Assembly: GCA_037074765.1 (NCBI GenBank)
Contig: JBAMDO010000577.1
Coordinates: 1 to 64,000, forward strand
Direction of reading: 5' to 3'
Length of the DNA: 64,000 nt
Origin: Mansonella perstans
Lineage: Eukaryota; Nematoda; Chromadorea; Rhabditida; Onchocercidae
Shown here: piece by piece, positions 30,485-42,300 of the stretch
Layout: every line of letters starts with the position of its first letter
Position numbering within the stretch: the stretch's first letter is position 1
Translations under genes and position numbers: made by a program
The notes under the pieces: model-generated
What the model saw: the letters and a program-made list of their open reading frames with translations, nothing else
Databases searched by the model: none
Told to the model about the DNA's origin: nothing

Positions 30485-30682
30485 ACCAAAATGAAGGACA
30501 GTTTAAAAGGTGTATAAAATGGCCAGAAATGAATAAATATTTGGACTGTTTGGGGAAAGGGTTGGAAGAATAGGAAATAGTAAGCTGATGAGGCGTGGAT
30601 GGCAAGAATGATTAAGTGCGCCCCCCTGCCTATTCCGCTTTCCAATTGCTTCCATTTGATGGATGATGGCTCAAACGACTAA

Positions 30683-30689
30683 ACTGACT

Positions 30690-30724
<35 letters not shown>

Positions 30725-30760
30725 CGAGTGACTGACTGATTGAATGATTGACTTACTGGA
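30683..30760 (+). repeat. (ACTG)n tetranucleotide array, decaying at its right end
   Basis: About nine perfect ACTG units, then degenerate units (ACTTACTG, ACCGAGTG, ATTGAATG). Confidence 0.93.
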
Positions 30761-31584
30761 TCGGATCTGCAAAAGCTAAGCTAAATCACAAGCAAGTAAT
30801 TTCTGGATAGATAGATGAGTGACCCAATAAGTGACCCAATGAAAGCAAGTTTTTCCTAACTAACCCTCAATCATGATGAATCGTTACTGAAGTCGTATCA
30901 ATCACAATAGGCGCACATAAAATTTTTACCTTTCTCGACTTTCTCTTCAACAAACCATTTTCTTTACTGATCAATGATTCAAGCATTAATCTATCAGCAT
31001 ATCATCCATTCAGATAGATAGCCTGAATGGTATCTATCTCCCTTACTAATCAGAGTACTGCCAATCAGGATTTGCCCATCATGTTACTTCAGCTGTCATC
31101 TTTGTTTTCTCATTTTCATTCCATACTCTTATGGTTTAAAGCCACCTTCAAATTCTTACTAATTTTTCCATTTAAATTACTAAACCAATAAGACGCCTTT
31201 TACTTATCAATTAAGAAAATTAAATGAATTAAAAAATAAACAACTTTTCATTTATTTATTAATAAACAAAGCAAATAACCTTTTATTTTATTTAAAATTC
31301 GGATCATCAAAGCTTTCATTGTTTCGAATAGCAAACATAAACATTCCAATTCCTTTCTTTCTTTCTTTCTCTCTTAACATTCGTTATATGCCAACAAATC
31401 GACAGCTGGCCCCAGCTAATATGCATAGCATATTAATTGTCTATATTGAAATATTAAATTTACATAATCAAAGAATTTTCTCTACTAATGCCCCTATAAA
31501 GTTCTTCAATTTAAAATTGAAATTTAAACATAAAATCGGAAAGGAAAACACATAACAGATACTTTACTCTTTCCTACAATATAG

Positions 31585-31667
31585 AAATAATCATAGTTAT
31601 TTACTGGGCTTCAGAGCCTGAACTTCAATCCTAAATAATCATAGTCATTTACTAAGCTTCAAAGCCC
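31585..31667 (+). repeat. Two-copy direct repeat, unit about 48 bp
   Basis: AAATAATCATAGTTATTTAC followed by TGGGCTTCAGAGCC at 31585-31618 recurs with four changes at 31633-31666. Confidence 0.85.
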
Positions 31668-34094
31668 ATTCATCATGCAAATTATGCAGGAATCCGTTAA
31701 ATATAGTCTAATTTTAGCATCATCCGTCGCTTCTCGAAACTAAAATTCGGATCGCCGGAATAGGAATGAATTGGAGTGAAACCTGTCAGAAATGATAAAT
31801 ATGCGTTTTGAAAATTGTGAATCATTTCAACTGGGGAGTAACATTTACACTTACATATAGAAATTATAATATTACTGACATTATTTCATATTTTTTCAGT
31901 CCTTTTATTCCTTTAATAGTTTCACGTAATTACGCGTCACGTAAAACGTAATTATGTGTAAATGAATTTCCTGGTAACCTCTAATTTTCCTTCATAATCT
32001 GTGTTAAAATTCAAAATCGTTTTTTTCTATACAAGATTTTTAAGCAATTTGTTTACTCAATAGATTATTGAGAAGATATTATCAATAACATATCTTGTTA
32101 AATCATAATTAATCTTACGTAATTAAATTTTACTGGATCATTTAATGTATAAGACCTTGAAATGATGATATTTTTAAATATTATTGAATGTAAAAAAGCT
32201 TCATGTGGCATTTAAAAAAAAAAGATGAACGAAATGCCAAATGTCAAACTATACACCTTTTAAATCTTCCAGCTGGTTAGAAAGAAAATCAGTTGTTTGA
32301 ATCAAATGATTTTTCTCTGTCTCAAATAATTAATGATGGATGATTTTTTTTCTCCCTTACTCTTACTGAAACCTGCTGCTGACCATATGTCTTGCTGTCT
32401 TTGCTGCTAAAATTATTTGGTATTTTCCAGTACTCCCTGATGAACAGGGCTGAATTTCAGCAAAAATAAGTATGCAGTGACACATTTAACAATATTTCTA
32501 CTTTTTAATAATTATGGAATTATTCACTGATCATATTGCTATAATTATTTGGTATTTTTCAAAATTCCTGTTGAACAAGAGAAATGAGAAGTGATAGAAC
32601 ATTTACTTTTTAAAAATTTGCTCAAATTAATATTCATTTTAAAATTTATTGCAGTGATTAATCAATGTGTAGGAGATGAGTAAATGAGAAAATGGAAAGA
32701 TCGATTCTACTTGTTAACAGTGAAACGAATGGTAATTCGTTCTTTCCTGAAATACACAACTAATAACACACTGATAATGATTACTGATAAATCATCCATC
32801 GTAGAATAAATATTATGTCTTCTTCTGCGCCTATAATTAGTGGCGAATTTGCGAATAAATCATTGTAAAGTGCCTAATGAGTGAATTTTATAGTCCAATA
32901 AATTATTTGCCTAACGCATCGCTTTTGCGAAAAATGAGAGTGAAAATTAATGTTGCAAAGTGTTATTTAGGAACATACCACATATTTTCCACAGTTTTTT
33001 ATGAAATGACATGAAATCATGATTAAATTATTATTGAGTTTATGTATATAATTACTGCTGTTAAATGTCTAATTATACTTGTCTTTACTAATTAATTACA
33101 ATTATTGTTGTCGGACTAAAAAAAAAAGATAAATTTATTGTCGTTGCAATTGGACGGATATTGTTTAAGCAATTCATACTAAAGGTAGCCAAGGATAGCC
33201 AAGGATAACTGGTCATTGTTAAATTGTTTAATTTAATCCAACCACACTATCGGCCACATATTTTGGCTTTTTCATACAGCTAACTGTTACTAAGTGTCGA
33301 ACAAAAGCGATCATTTTTAACCATTAATAATTTATTATAAGTGACAAATAATTCAAGTCACCTTTGCAGTTATTAGCTATAATTTTTTTTTAAAACTGAA
33401 TTTGAATGGAAAATTTATGAGCTGCTGGAAATTAGCTTCGAAAAAAATTTGAATTTGAATCGGAAAATTGAGATAGATAGATACTGTATGATTGCTTCTC
33501 ACATCTCTTTGTTCCTCTTTCCATTTCCTCTATTCAACCCGAACACATTGCTGATACGTTGCAGATACGATTGTACTGGCACAAACGCGTACGCATATGT
33601 ATGCTTTACGTACGTAAACACGCATGAAAAAACTGAAAATCACTACTGAATCATAGCTTTATGAAATATGTCATAGCAATGCAATCAGATAGCAGGCGAA
33701 AAGAGGAAGCAGTACTGGTCTGAATTTTTTGCAACTGCTGATCCGAGTTTTGCAAGGATAGGAATTGAAAAAAGGATTGGAAATGTGGAAGTGTTTTGCT
33801 TTTCAGGAAAAGACAAGTTTCCATATGCATACTACAAGCAGCATCAGCAGCATGCACATTTAAGATGTCATACGTCCAATCTTCGGAACAAATATAAATG
33901 CATGTCAACATTAACAATGTCATTCAATATTATTTACAAGCAAAAACAACACTTGCAAATATTTTGATCGAAAATGCTCGGAAACAATGGGCAAGCATGC
34001 ACTAGTCGAATAAGCCAACTTTTTTTGGTCTTATTTAATTGGCCAAGAAGTCTTGAAGCCTTTAATCATCGATCCTAAAATATAATTATGTCAC

Positions 34095-34247
34095 TATAGA
34101 GATAAATCAGATTTTAAATGAAAAGACTGCAATATTCTATTTTTTTATATGATACTGCACAACCTGACCTTTCGTCTCCTTTCTTCTTTTTAAAATCAAT
34201 AATAGAACATTGAAGTCTTATCATTTAAAATCTGGTTCATCTCTATA
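34095..34247. repeat. Imperfect inverted repeat (hairpin, MITE-like)
   Basis: Left arm 34095-34140 (begins TATAGAGATAAATCAGATTT) matches the reverse complement of 34201-34247 (begins TATAGAGATGAACCAGATTT) over about 46 bp at roughly 85-90%, with a 60-base spacer. Confidence 0.8.
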
Positions 34248-37200
34248 AAGAGATAAATCAAAGGAGAAGAAAGCAAAAATTTATGCTGAATCAATTCTGA
34301 AAAAATTCAATGATTTGTTAAAATTTCGTAAATGAAATGTTTGTATAGCACAGAAATGATTTTGTGGTAGAAAATTTTGCTTGCATGGCTGGGAAAAAAA
34401 GTTAACGAAAATTCTGGAGCATTTAAAAAGAATGAAAGTAATATTTAAATTCTGTAAATTTAACATCCTTCAATTTGCTTCTGCAGCACAATGCTATTGA
34501 TTTGAATGAATGTGCATTGATTAGTTGAACTTATACGATCAAACGCATTTTCATCGAAATTCAAAAAAAAAAGTTGTTTGAAGCAACAATCATTTTCTTG
34601 AAACTTTAAAACTGATTCTTTGATATCCGTTATTTCCAAATTACTTATCACATTGCTGTAGTATGAGCAAATTGTAAAATACTTTTGATTTTCGTAGAGA
34701 GAAAAAATTTTCGTAGGTAAAAATTTGTATAGATTTATGGATTTAGATTTATCCAGGTTTTTTTTTCTTCGCACTTAATACATTTTAATGCTTCACTCAG
34801 TCTCACATATAATAATGTATAAGTTTGAAATTGATTAGTTGAATAATTTTTGAAAGATTTCTGAAGCATTCGGCACGCTCCATTGTTTTGTCAGATTCTC
34901 AGCATTCCTTTTTGTTTGATGCACAAGAAAAATTTTTTAAAAAAAATTGCGCAGAAATTGAAAAATCGATTCGTCTTGCTTTTCAGGCTCTCTTTTGTGA
35001 CATAACAAGGAAAAAAAGTATCTGGAGTAGCATAAATTTAATATTTGAGGATAATCTTAAATAATGCAAATTTGTTTTTGTTCTCATTACTGCTTTGAGC
35101 ATTTCAGGCCTATTTCCATTCTAATTGCTGCGCGTCTGTTTGATCATTGCTGAAAAAGAATCCATTCTTGAGATTTCATCGATGACCATCACAAACTATA
35201 ATAAATTATTTCCTTCACATATACACAAAAACACACAACAGAAAAAACTGTAAAAACAATAGGAATGATAAGATTAAAGAATTGAAATTAGAAGTAATTA
35301 GCTTAGTAGCATTACTATGTTTGAGACCAAATTTATCTCTGTTGGATTTGTTGAATCAATGATATTGCATGAAAAAAGTGCCAGCATTTTTATGGAAATT
35401 TATTTGTGATCAAAATTTTATTTCATTGCTGAAATTTCATTTGATAAGTTTGATAGAACTAAAATGATTTGATGTAAATTTTATGATCAGGCATTTATTA
35501 TAATTATCAGAGAATGTCGAAAAATTGCGACCGTTCATCAACGTTGAACATTGGATCGTTCATCAACATTGAAATACAAAGGTGCAAAAAGAAAAAGTTG
35601 TTTCGTGGCAACTGTTGCGTCATTTTTCATTTTCTACTCGTTTTTCTGGACTCAGTTAGATCTTCCTTAAAATCCATTGATTCAACTTAACAAAAGTTTT
35701 GGGATCAAAATTAAGATCCATCAAGATTCATGAAAAAATTCAGGAGCATTATGATTCATTAAAAAGGAGTTAACTGCTAAATAAAATATCAAAATGAGAT
35801 CTGCGCTATTCATTGATTTAAAAATTTTGCTTTTTAACATTTGTTTGTTAAATTCTTATAGGAAATCTCGATCAAGGGATAATATGACACTATCACAATC
35901 TCGACATGACATTTCCTAGTATTCAAACCATATGAATGCATATATGTGTCTAATATGTATTTCTCCGGATCTGTTTGCGTATTTGTGTGTTTCACGTAAT
36001 ATGCAATGATATATATTCCCGTAAGTGACAATATAAATTTTACTTTCTTTAGATTTTCCGGTTTTTTCTTTCTTTATGTGTCCATGCTGAATGATGGATG
36101 AATGTATTAATTTACAATGAGAAAAAAAAAATGAAATAAGATAAAATTGTGTAAGAACAGGCTTTATTTTCTCTCACAATATTCTATTCTTGTTTGGTAA
36201 CTTTTATCCACTTTTCACAACTTCTTCTTTACAATCTATTCCCTCTCTTCCTTTCTCTGTGATAGAATGTCGTATGACATTGGCATTTAAAATATATCAT
36301 CACTATAAAAGTGACTGTCACATCATTTATTTTCTCATATCACATAAAACGTTCCAGTAAAAATCTCAAGACGATCATCAGTTAGCCACTATATTTTATC
36401 CCAGATATTCTTACTGTGTCAACATTAAGATCTTTGACATATCTATTTTTATAAATTCTGGTCAAAAATACTTCACCTGATTTTTGTATGGTAAAATTGC
36501 TGAATATGTTTGAAAGTGTTTTCCAGAAAATTATTCCAAGCTTAAGATATCTTGAATGTGGAATAGGTTGTAACAAAATGGATTATTGTTGGCTGAATAT
36601 TAAATGTTTACAAGTATTTTAATTAGTTAACATATGACGGTCTGGATTTCTTGATTGCTTATGCAGTTCAATTCCTCGGCGAAAGAAAAGGGTCAAAACT
36701 ACTGACTAATTGAATTTACCTTCGCTAAATTTATTAACCTATTTGACTTGACAGTTAATAATTTTGAATATGTACATAGACATGGATTCCATGATCTCGT
36801 TTGCATAAGTAATGGATTCATGGATTGCATGATGCCAACAGAAGTGTCTTTTTTAGTATTAGCCAGTGTTGCAAGAATATTACTTTAGGCTTGTTAAATA
36901 TTTGGGAAAGACAAAAGTGCTTTACTTTATCACTCTTATTGTACAATGAGATTAGTGTAACTGGGAGGGAATGGTTATTGGTTTCGAAAGTTTGTAATTT
37001 CATATTTTGTAGAATAGATTGATAAGGGATAATTAGATCGAAATAATTAATTGACTTTATTAGACTGAAATTAAAGTGTTACTCAAGTTACATTACTTTG
37101 TAATCAATTATTGGAGCTCTCAATGTAACTTCTGTAAAATCTTCTTTCGTACTAATTTTTAACAAACGGATTTGTTTCATTGGTTTGTGTACCTTTGAAA

Positions 37201-39288
37201 ACATTAAAGTCAGTCCATTTCTATTGAAGAAGTTGAATGAATAATTGGATTTGTTAAGAATAAGCCCCTTTTATAATTGATAATAATTAGTTAATCAATG
37301 ATTTTTGTTTTTATCATTATTTAATTAAAATAATCCTCAAATGCTTATTAATTTGACAAAACATCGCTCTTTACTCCAGTTTGAAATGATTATTTTTTTA
37401 AAGAAGTTGTTTATGGAAAATTTATCGCTGATGCTAGTCATTTCAAAAACAATAAAATTTTTTCAAATTTTTAAAATTTAGTAAACATTCGTTCAAATAC
37501 GAATAAATTTAACGAAGAAAGGAATTCCACGATCTCAAATGCTAAACTTTATCAGTCGTATTGCCCAATTTGCTTTTTTGATATATTCAATTCCTATCAA
37601 GATGAAACCTGTTTTTGGCCGAATGTGATACGGAACAGAAAGCAGCGCTTATAAAAAAAGAAAGAAAACCTGTCCATTAGGCAACTGTTTGTTTGTGAAC
37701 TATCGTTTCATCTCTGAGAGACATTTAATTGTCTCTTAGCGAAAATCGATAGATGTATTTCCTGTATCACACCTAAAACTATACGTAGTCAGGTAACAGT
37801 ATAGTATCGGATACTAGCTATTTTCTCTCGAAAATTTCTTGAACATCCTACTTTTTTTTTAATTTCTTGTTCAGAGTATAGGATATCTCTTAATCATTTT
37901 TTGGGGATCTGAATGGATCTGATCTATCCTAATCCCCAATCTATTTTTTTCTCTTTTTTCAGTTACTGTATTTGATAGCAGCTATAATTTTATCGCAATA
38001 AAAACTTCTGAAGGAGTTTCAAAAATGCCTGCATCTCCTCATAAATGAAACAAGCCTTTATTTAGTAGCCTCAAATCAATCAATCCATATTACAAGCTCG
38101 CTGCTAACCAAATGACTTTTCTACTAGTTCAGTTTTCTATTTTTAAACTCCACAAATACGGATAATTACTTTCCCAAATTCTACTCTAACTTATCACCGA
38201 AATATGTGTATGTTGTGAAGTATCATTACAAGGAAACGAAGTCGTTGTGTCTTTTCAAGACTAGGAGAAAACCCTTACGGCATGTTGAGATCGATATCAA
38301 GTTTGCATTCGTCAAGTTTCTATCATTTTGTCCAGTATAACCAATATTAACAGTAATCCTTACAATAAAATTGTCAGAATTGATTTGATTTTCTTCCATC
38401 ATTCTCTTCTTGTAAAAAATGCATTTTTATATGAATGTTTCCTATTAAAGATCATTCAAATCATTCTCAATATAAAAGTAAGTAAAGCAATATCACTTCT
38501 ATGTGATCACCGTTCTTTTCCGATTCTTTGGTGAATTCAATTCTTTTTCCTAAAAAATCGTTGGAAAAAGCATCACTCTTCATTCAATACTATCAATATA
38601 TGATGCAAGCCTTCTTCTGATATATTATCCTGGCATCAGTATCGAAGAAAATGTTCCGAATTCAATTCCATCTATCATTTCTAATAAGCAAACTTTTCAC
38701 TATTCAAACTTTTGATATCTGTCCCTTACTCATTGTATCTATCCGTGATGAAATAATTTAGCCTGCGGCATAGTTTTTTACGATGACGCATTCAAATTGT
38801 ATCAGAAGTCATTGTAATAAAAATTAATTTGCATTGATGAGAGCTGCTCTGTGTGCTTGTTGCGCTATTGTCCCACTTTCTTTTTGCTTATATATTTCGC
38901 ACTTTATTCTCTCCTAATAAGCGCGGTAAACTATAAATTGAACATTAATTAGTCGTCCATTTTAGGTTATTTATTTTGGAATTTGCTAATTTGATTGTAG
39001 CACGAGAAATTCCTATTTCGATATGCAATCCCAATTGTGTTACAGATAAATGTATCCACTGCAACGAATTTTTAATGGAACACCTGTTTCACAGATACAG
39101 GATAATTCTTCAATCAGGTAATTTACTTGAAACCAATTAGTCTTAACTACAAAAATGTTAAATGAACTACTGTCAAGCGGTTTACTCGAATTCAATGGGC
39201 AGTATTGAAGATGTGGGTAAATTATTCATTGCTGTTACTCTTTTGCGATTTTGGAATTTCGATTATTAAATGGTAATTCTTAAAAGCA

Positions 39289-39302
39289 TTTACAAACTTC
39301 AG
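39289..39302 (+). promoter_or_regulatory. Likely trans-splice acceptor of rege-1
   Basis: The acceptor TTACAAACTTCAG lies 25 bases before the rege-1 ATG. Candidate upstream exons ending at donors 39118 or 39215 do not join in the right phase, so leader addition here is the simplest reading. Confidence 0.45.
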
Positions 39303-39327
39303 CAACAAAGGAACAGTACTGGATGGT

Positions 39328-42300
39328 ATGGTGGAAACACATGATTCCTGTTATTCGAGCTGCTCGGAAGAGTCGCATAGCAACTCATTATCGCGGAAAC
39401 CATCGGACAGTATAGCGAAAGAAATTGCACAACTTTGCGTAACTGATACCGAATCAAATGCGATAGATGCGGAAGTTGAGAAGCAACATTCTTCAAAATA
39501 TAGTTTCCTTCATAACATAGATTTTGCTACACGACTCGGTTATTCTCTGGAACAATTGAAAATCGTTCTCGGAAAACTCGGCATGAGTGCCAGACAGGTA
39601 GAAAAACTGGATGAATTGATTTCATTCTTTTTTGATTTAATTTCAACTTCATCTTCTTTTTTTTAATTATGTTTAAATTTTCCGATCAAACTTTCTAAAT
39701 TTTCGATTGCCTAGGGGCTGAAAATATGATTGTGTTAAGTATCATTTGACATTTCATTGCATATATTCCAGCATATTTGGAAGTTTTTTTTTTTTTTGAA
39801 TGAGTAGTAAAGTGTCTTGCCTGCCTGATGCAAATCAGAATTTAATTTAGTTGAACTAGTGCGGATCAAGATCTAATTTAGTCAGATTAATGTAGATAAG
39901 GATTCAATTTAAATTCATTGTTCGATGTTAATGAATATTATTAAGTTGTTTTAAGATTTTAACACTTGAAAACATTATCATCAACCAACAAATCTCGTGT
40001 ATACTAAATTGCCCAAAGGGATAATTTGAATATTTTCATGCGGGAAGTTAACAGGATGGGGCAACTTTTTTCCATATATTTTAATTGGCAATATTTTTAT
40101 TGCGATGTACGCAATATAAAATAAAAGATGCGTCGATTGTGCAGCTTTTTTGGAGTGATTTTATTTTAATTTGATGATTTTCAATGATATCGCTCTGCAC
40201 TTTTTGTTATTTTCCACTCAAATGAGCCGTTTTACATTTTTGTGCAAACTTATTAGAAGGTTATAGGTGTTGCTTATAAGTTATTCCAGTGAAATCTTAG
40301 TAAAGTTGCAGTGGCCAAGAGGGACAATTCATTACCAAAACCCATTTGAAACGATATATGCAGCGGCATGCCCAGGAGAGTAAATCTATCGCAAGTGCTT
40401 GTTACATAACAGATAAAATGCGCAATGTGTAAAAGATGGGCGATAATTACATTTTAATCAATTTGTAAAGATTAAAATTTGATACAAATTTTAAAAGTAC
40501 AATCATTCGATTTTACTCCAGTTCACTTTTGGATCAAAAATTTCAGGATCAGATACTTGATGAGCTGATTAAACTTGGACCTGGATTGATGAATCGAAAT
40601 TCGAAATTGATTGAGAATATGCCAAATGGACTCATCACAGAACTTCGCAGTATCGTTATTGATGGTTCCAATATTGCTATGACGTTTGTTTTATCCACTT
40701 CTAAGACATCTCATTTGCAAATTGAATATCTAATTTATCAGTTAAAATTAGCATTTGAAAAATTAGCAGAATAATTCTAATGATCGGTGCCTATAAATGA
40801 ATCATTAACCAATTTGATATTTATGAATTTTCAGCAATATAGTAAAAACGAACTGCTCCAGAACCATTAATACATTTAAATTATTTTTATTAACGTACGG
40901 ATTTATCTGGACTATTTCGACTCTCTTCAACATTAAATGAATAGAAAATCCGAGATTTTGATAAAAAAGTAGCCTCTGCGATATCACAATAGTTTTATCA
41001 TAATTTGATCATTAATTAATTAAATTCAAAAGAAACAGTCATTGCTTTCATTTCTGATCACTTTTTCCTTTTTTCTTTGTTATATATTCTTGAGGAAAAT
41101 ATGTCTCATACGTTTGACGCATTACTTCGCTTCTTTTTTTTTGGTGAAAGCTGCCTTAATAAATGTTTGTAAAATTAACTAAATAAAACTTAATGAAGTC
41201 ATTTCAAACATTCAACTGATCAATATTTTCTCAACAAAGCTATGGATTTAGACGTCTATGTGTAGACTGAGCCTTTTAGGATAATTCCATATGAAATTCG
41301 ATATGGATATTTTCCAACTCATAGGCTTTGTACAAGTACAGTCTTCTTTCTAAAGTCTCAGTTAGCTGCTTGTGTTGTTGGGGAATAAGTTTTCACAATT
41401 TATTTTTTTAATTTTCATTTTTTTTTTAGTGAAAATTAAATTTTTTTAATTTGATTTTCGCATTTTATTTTTAAAATCAAAATTTATTTTTTGTATTACA
41501 ATCAATTTATCATTCACGTAGTGAGAGTGCAGAGATGACATAAGCGGAATTAAAAAAATTTCAGGCACGGACGTAAAGAAGTATTTTCCTGTTGTGGCAT
41601 ATATGAGTGCGTTCAATTTTTCCGTAATCGTGGTCACACGGACATCATTGTTTTTGTTCCACAATTTCGACGTGAGATTGCTCGTTCGGATTGTCCAATC
41701 ACCGATCAGTATATCCTTTTTGAATTAGAAAAGGAAAATGTTCTAGCAAGTTTTGATTTCTCTTACATCTTTCTTTTATCGTTTAAGTAAAAGAAACAGA
41801 CGTTAGATTTATTCAACGTAAAAGTTTTTTCTTTTATTATCTTAAAGAAGAAAATAATTGCTTTAATCATATTATTCTACAGTTTCATTAGTAAATGCTT
41901 CGTTCGATTTTCCTTCTCAACCCTTTTGAAGTTTCAGAATTAAATTTAAAAGAATTTTCATGATGATCAAAAAGAGATAATTTTGAGTTCACCATTTTTA
42001 ACTTGATGGATCTGGTGATTATAAAACTAATTTACAGATATGGACACCATCGCGTCACAGTAATGGTCGTCGCATTGTATGTCATGATGATCGATATATT
42101 TTGAAAACAGCGGAAGAAAAAGATGCAGTAATAGTAAGTAATGATGAGTATCGAGATTTAATCAAAGAAAATCCACAGTACCGCACACTGGTTGATCAAA
42201 GGCTCTTAATGTATTCATTCGTTGACGGCAGGTATCATTTTGTTTTGTGAATTCCATTCTCTTTCAAATGCTGTCGGTCATTTGATCAAGTGATATTTTT

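Larger units (their letters stand above)
27560..39327. other. Long gene-poor interval
   Basis: About 11.8 kb between the start of the minus-strand Frizzled and the start of rege-1, so it may hold promoter and enhancer sequence of both. It contains microsatellites, small direct duplications and a hairpin-like inverted repeat, listed separately. Open frames of up to about 75 codons are present (for example 34843-35064 on +, without ATG), but such lengths are expected by chance at this AT content. Confidence 0.5.

Noticed and set aside
34460..34774. 104-codon frame on the minus strand
   Set aside because: No recognisable motif, no convincing neighbouring exons, and a length still compatible with chance over the whole interval.
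34843..35064. 73-codon open frame on + without ATG, protein-like composition
   Set aside because: At about 70% AT, several stop-free frames of this length are expected in 12 kb over six frames, and no matching splice partners were found.
36382..36576. 64-codon minus-strand frame preceded by an acceptor-like site
   Set aside because: It was considered as an exon, but no partner exon, family resemblance or donor was found.
39064..39215. Candidate upstream coding exons of rege-1 (ATG at 39078 or 39194)
   Set aside because: Both end at plausible donors, but their phase does not match the exon at 39303; the ATG at 39328 directly after an acceptor is simpler.
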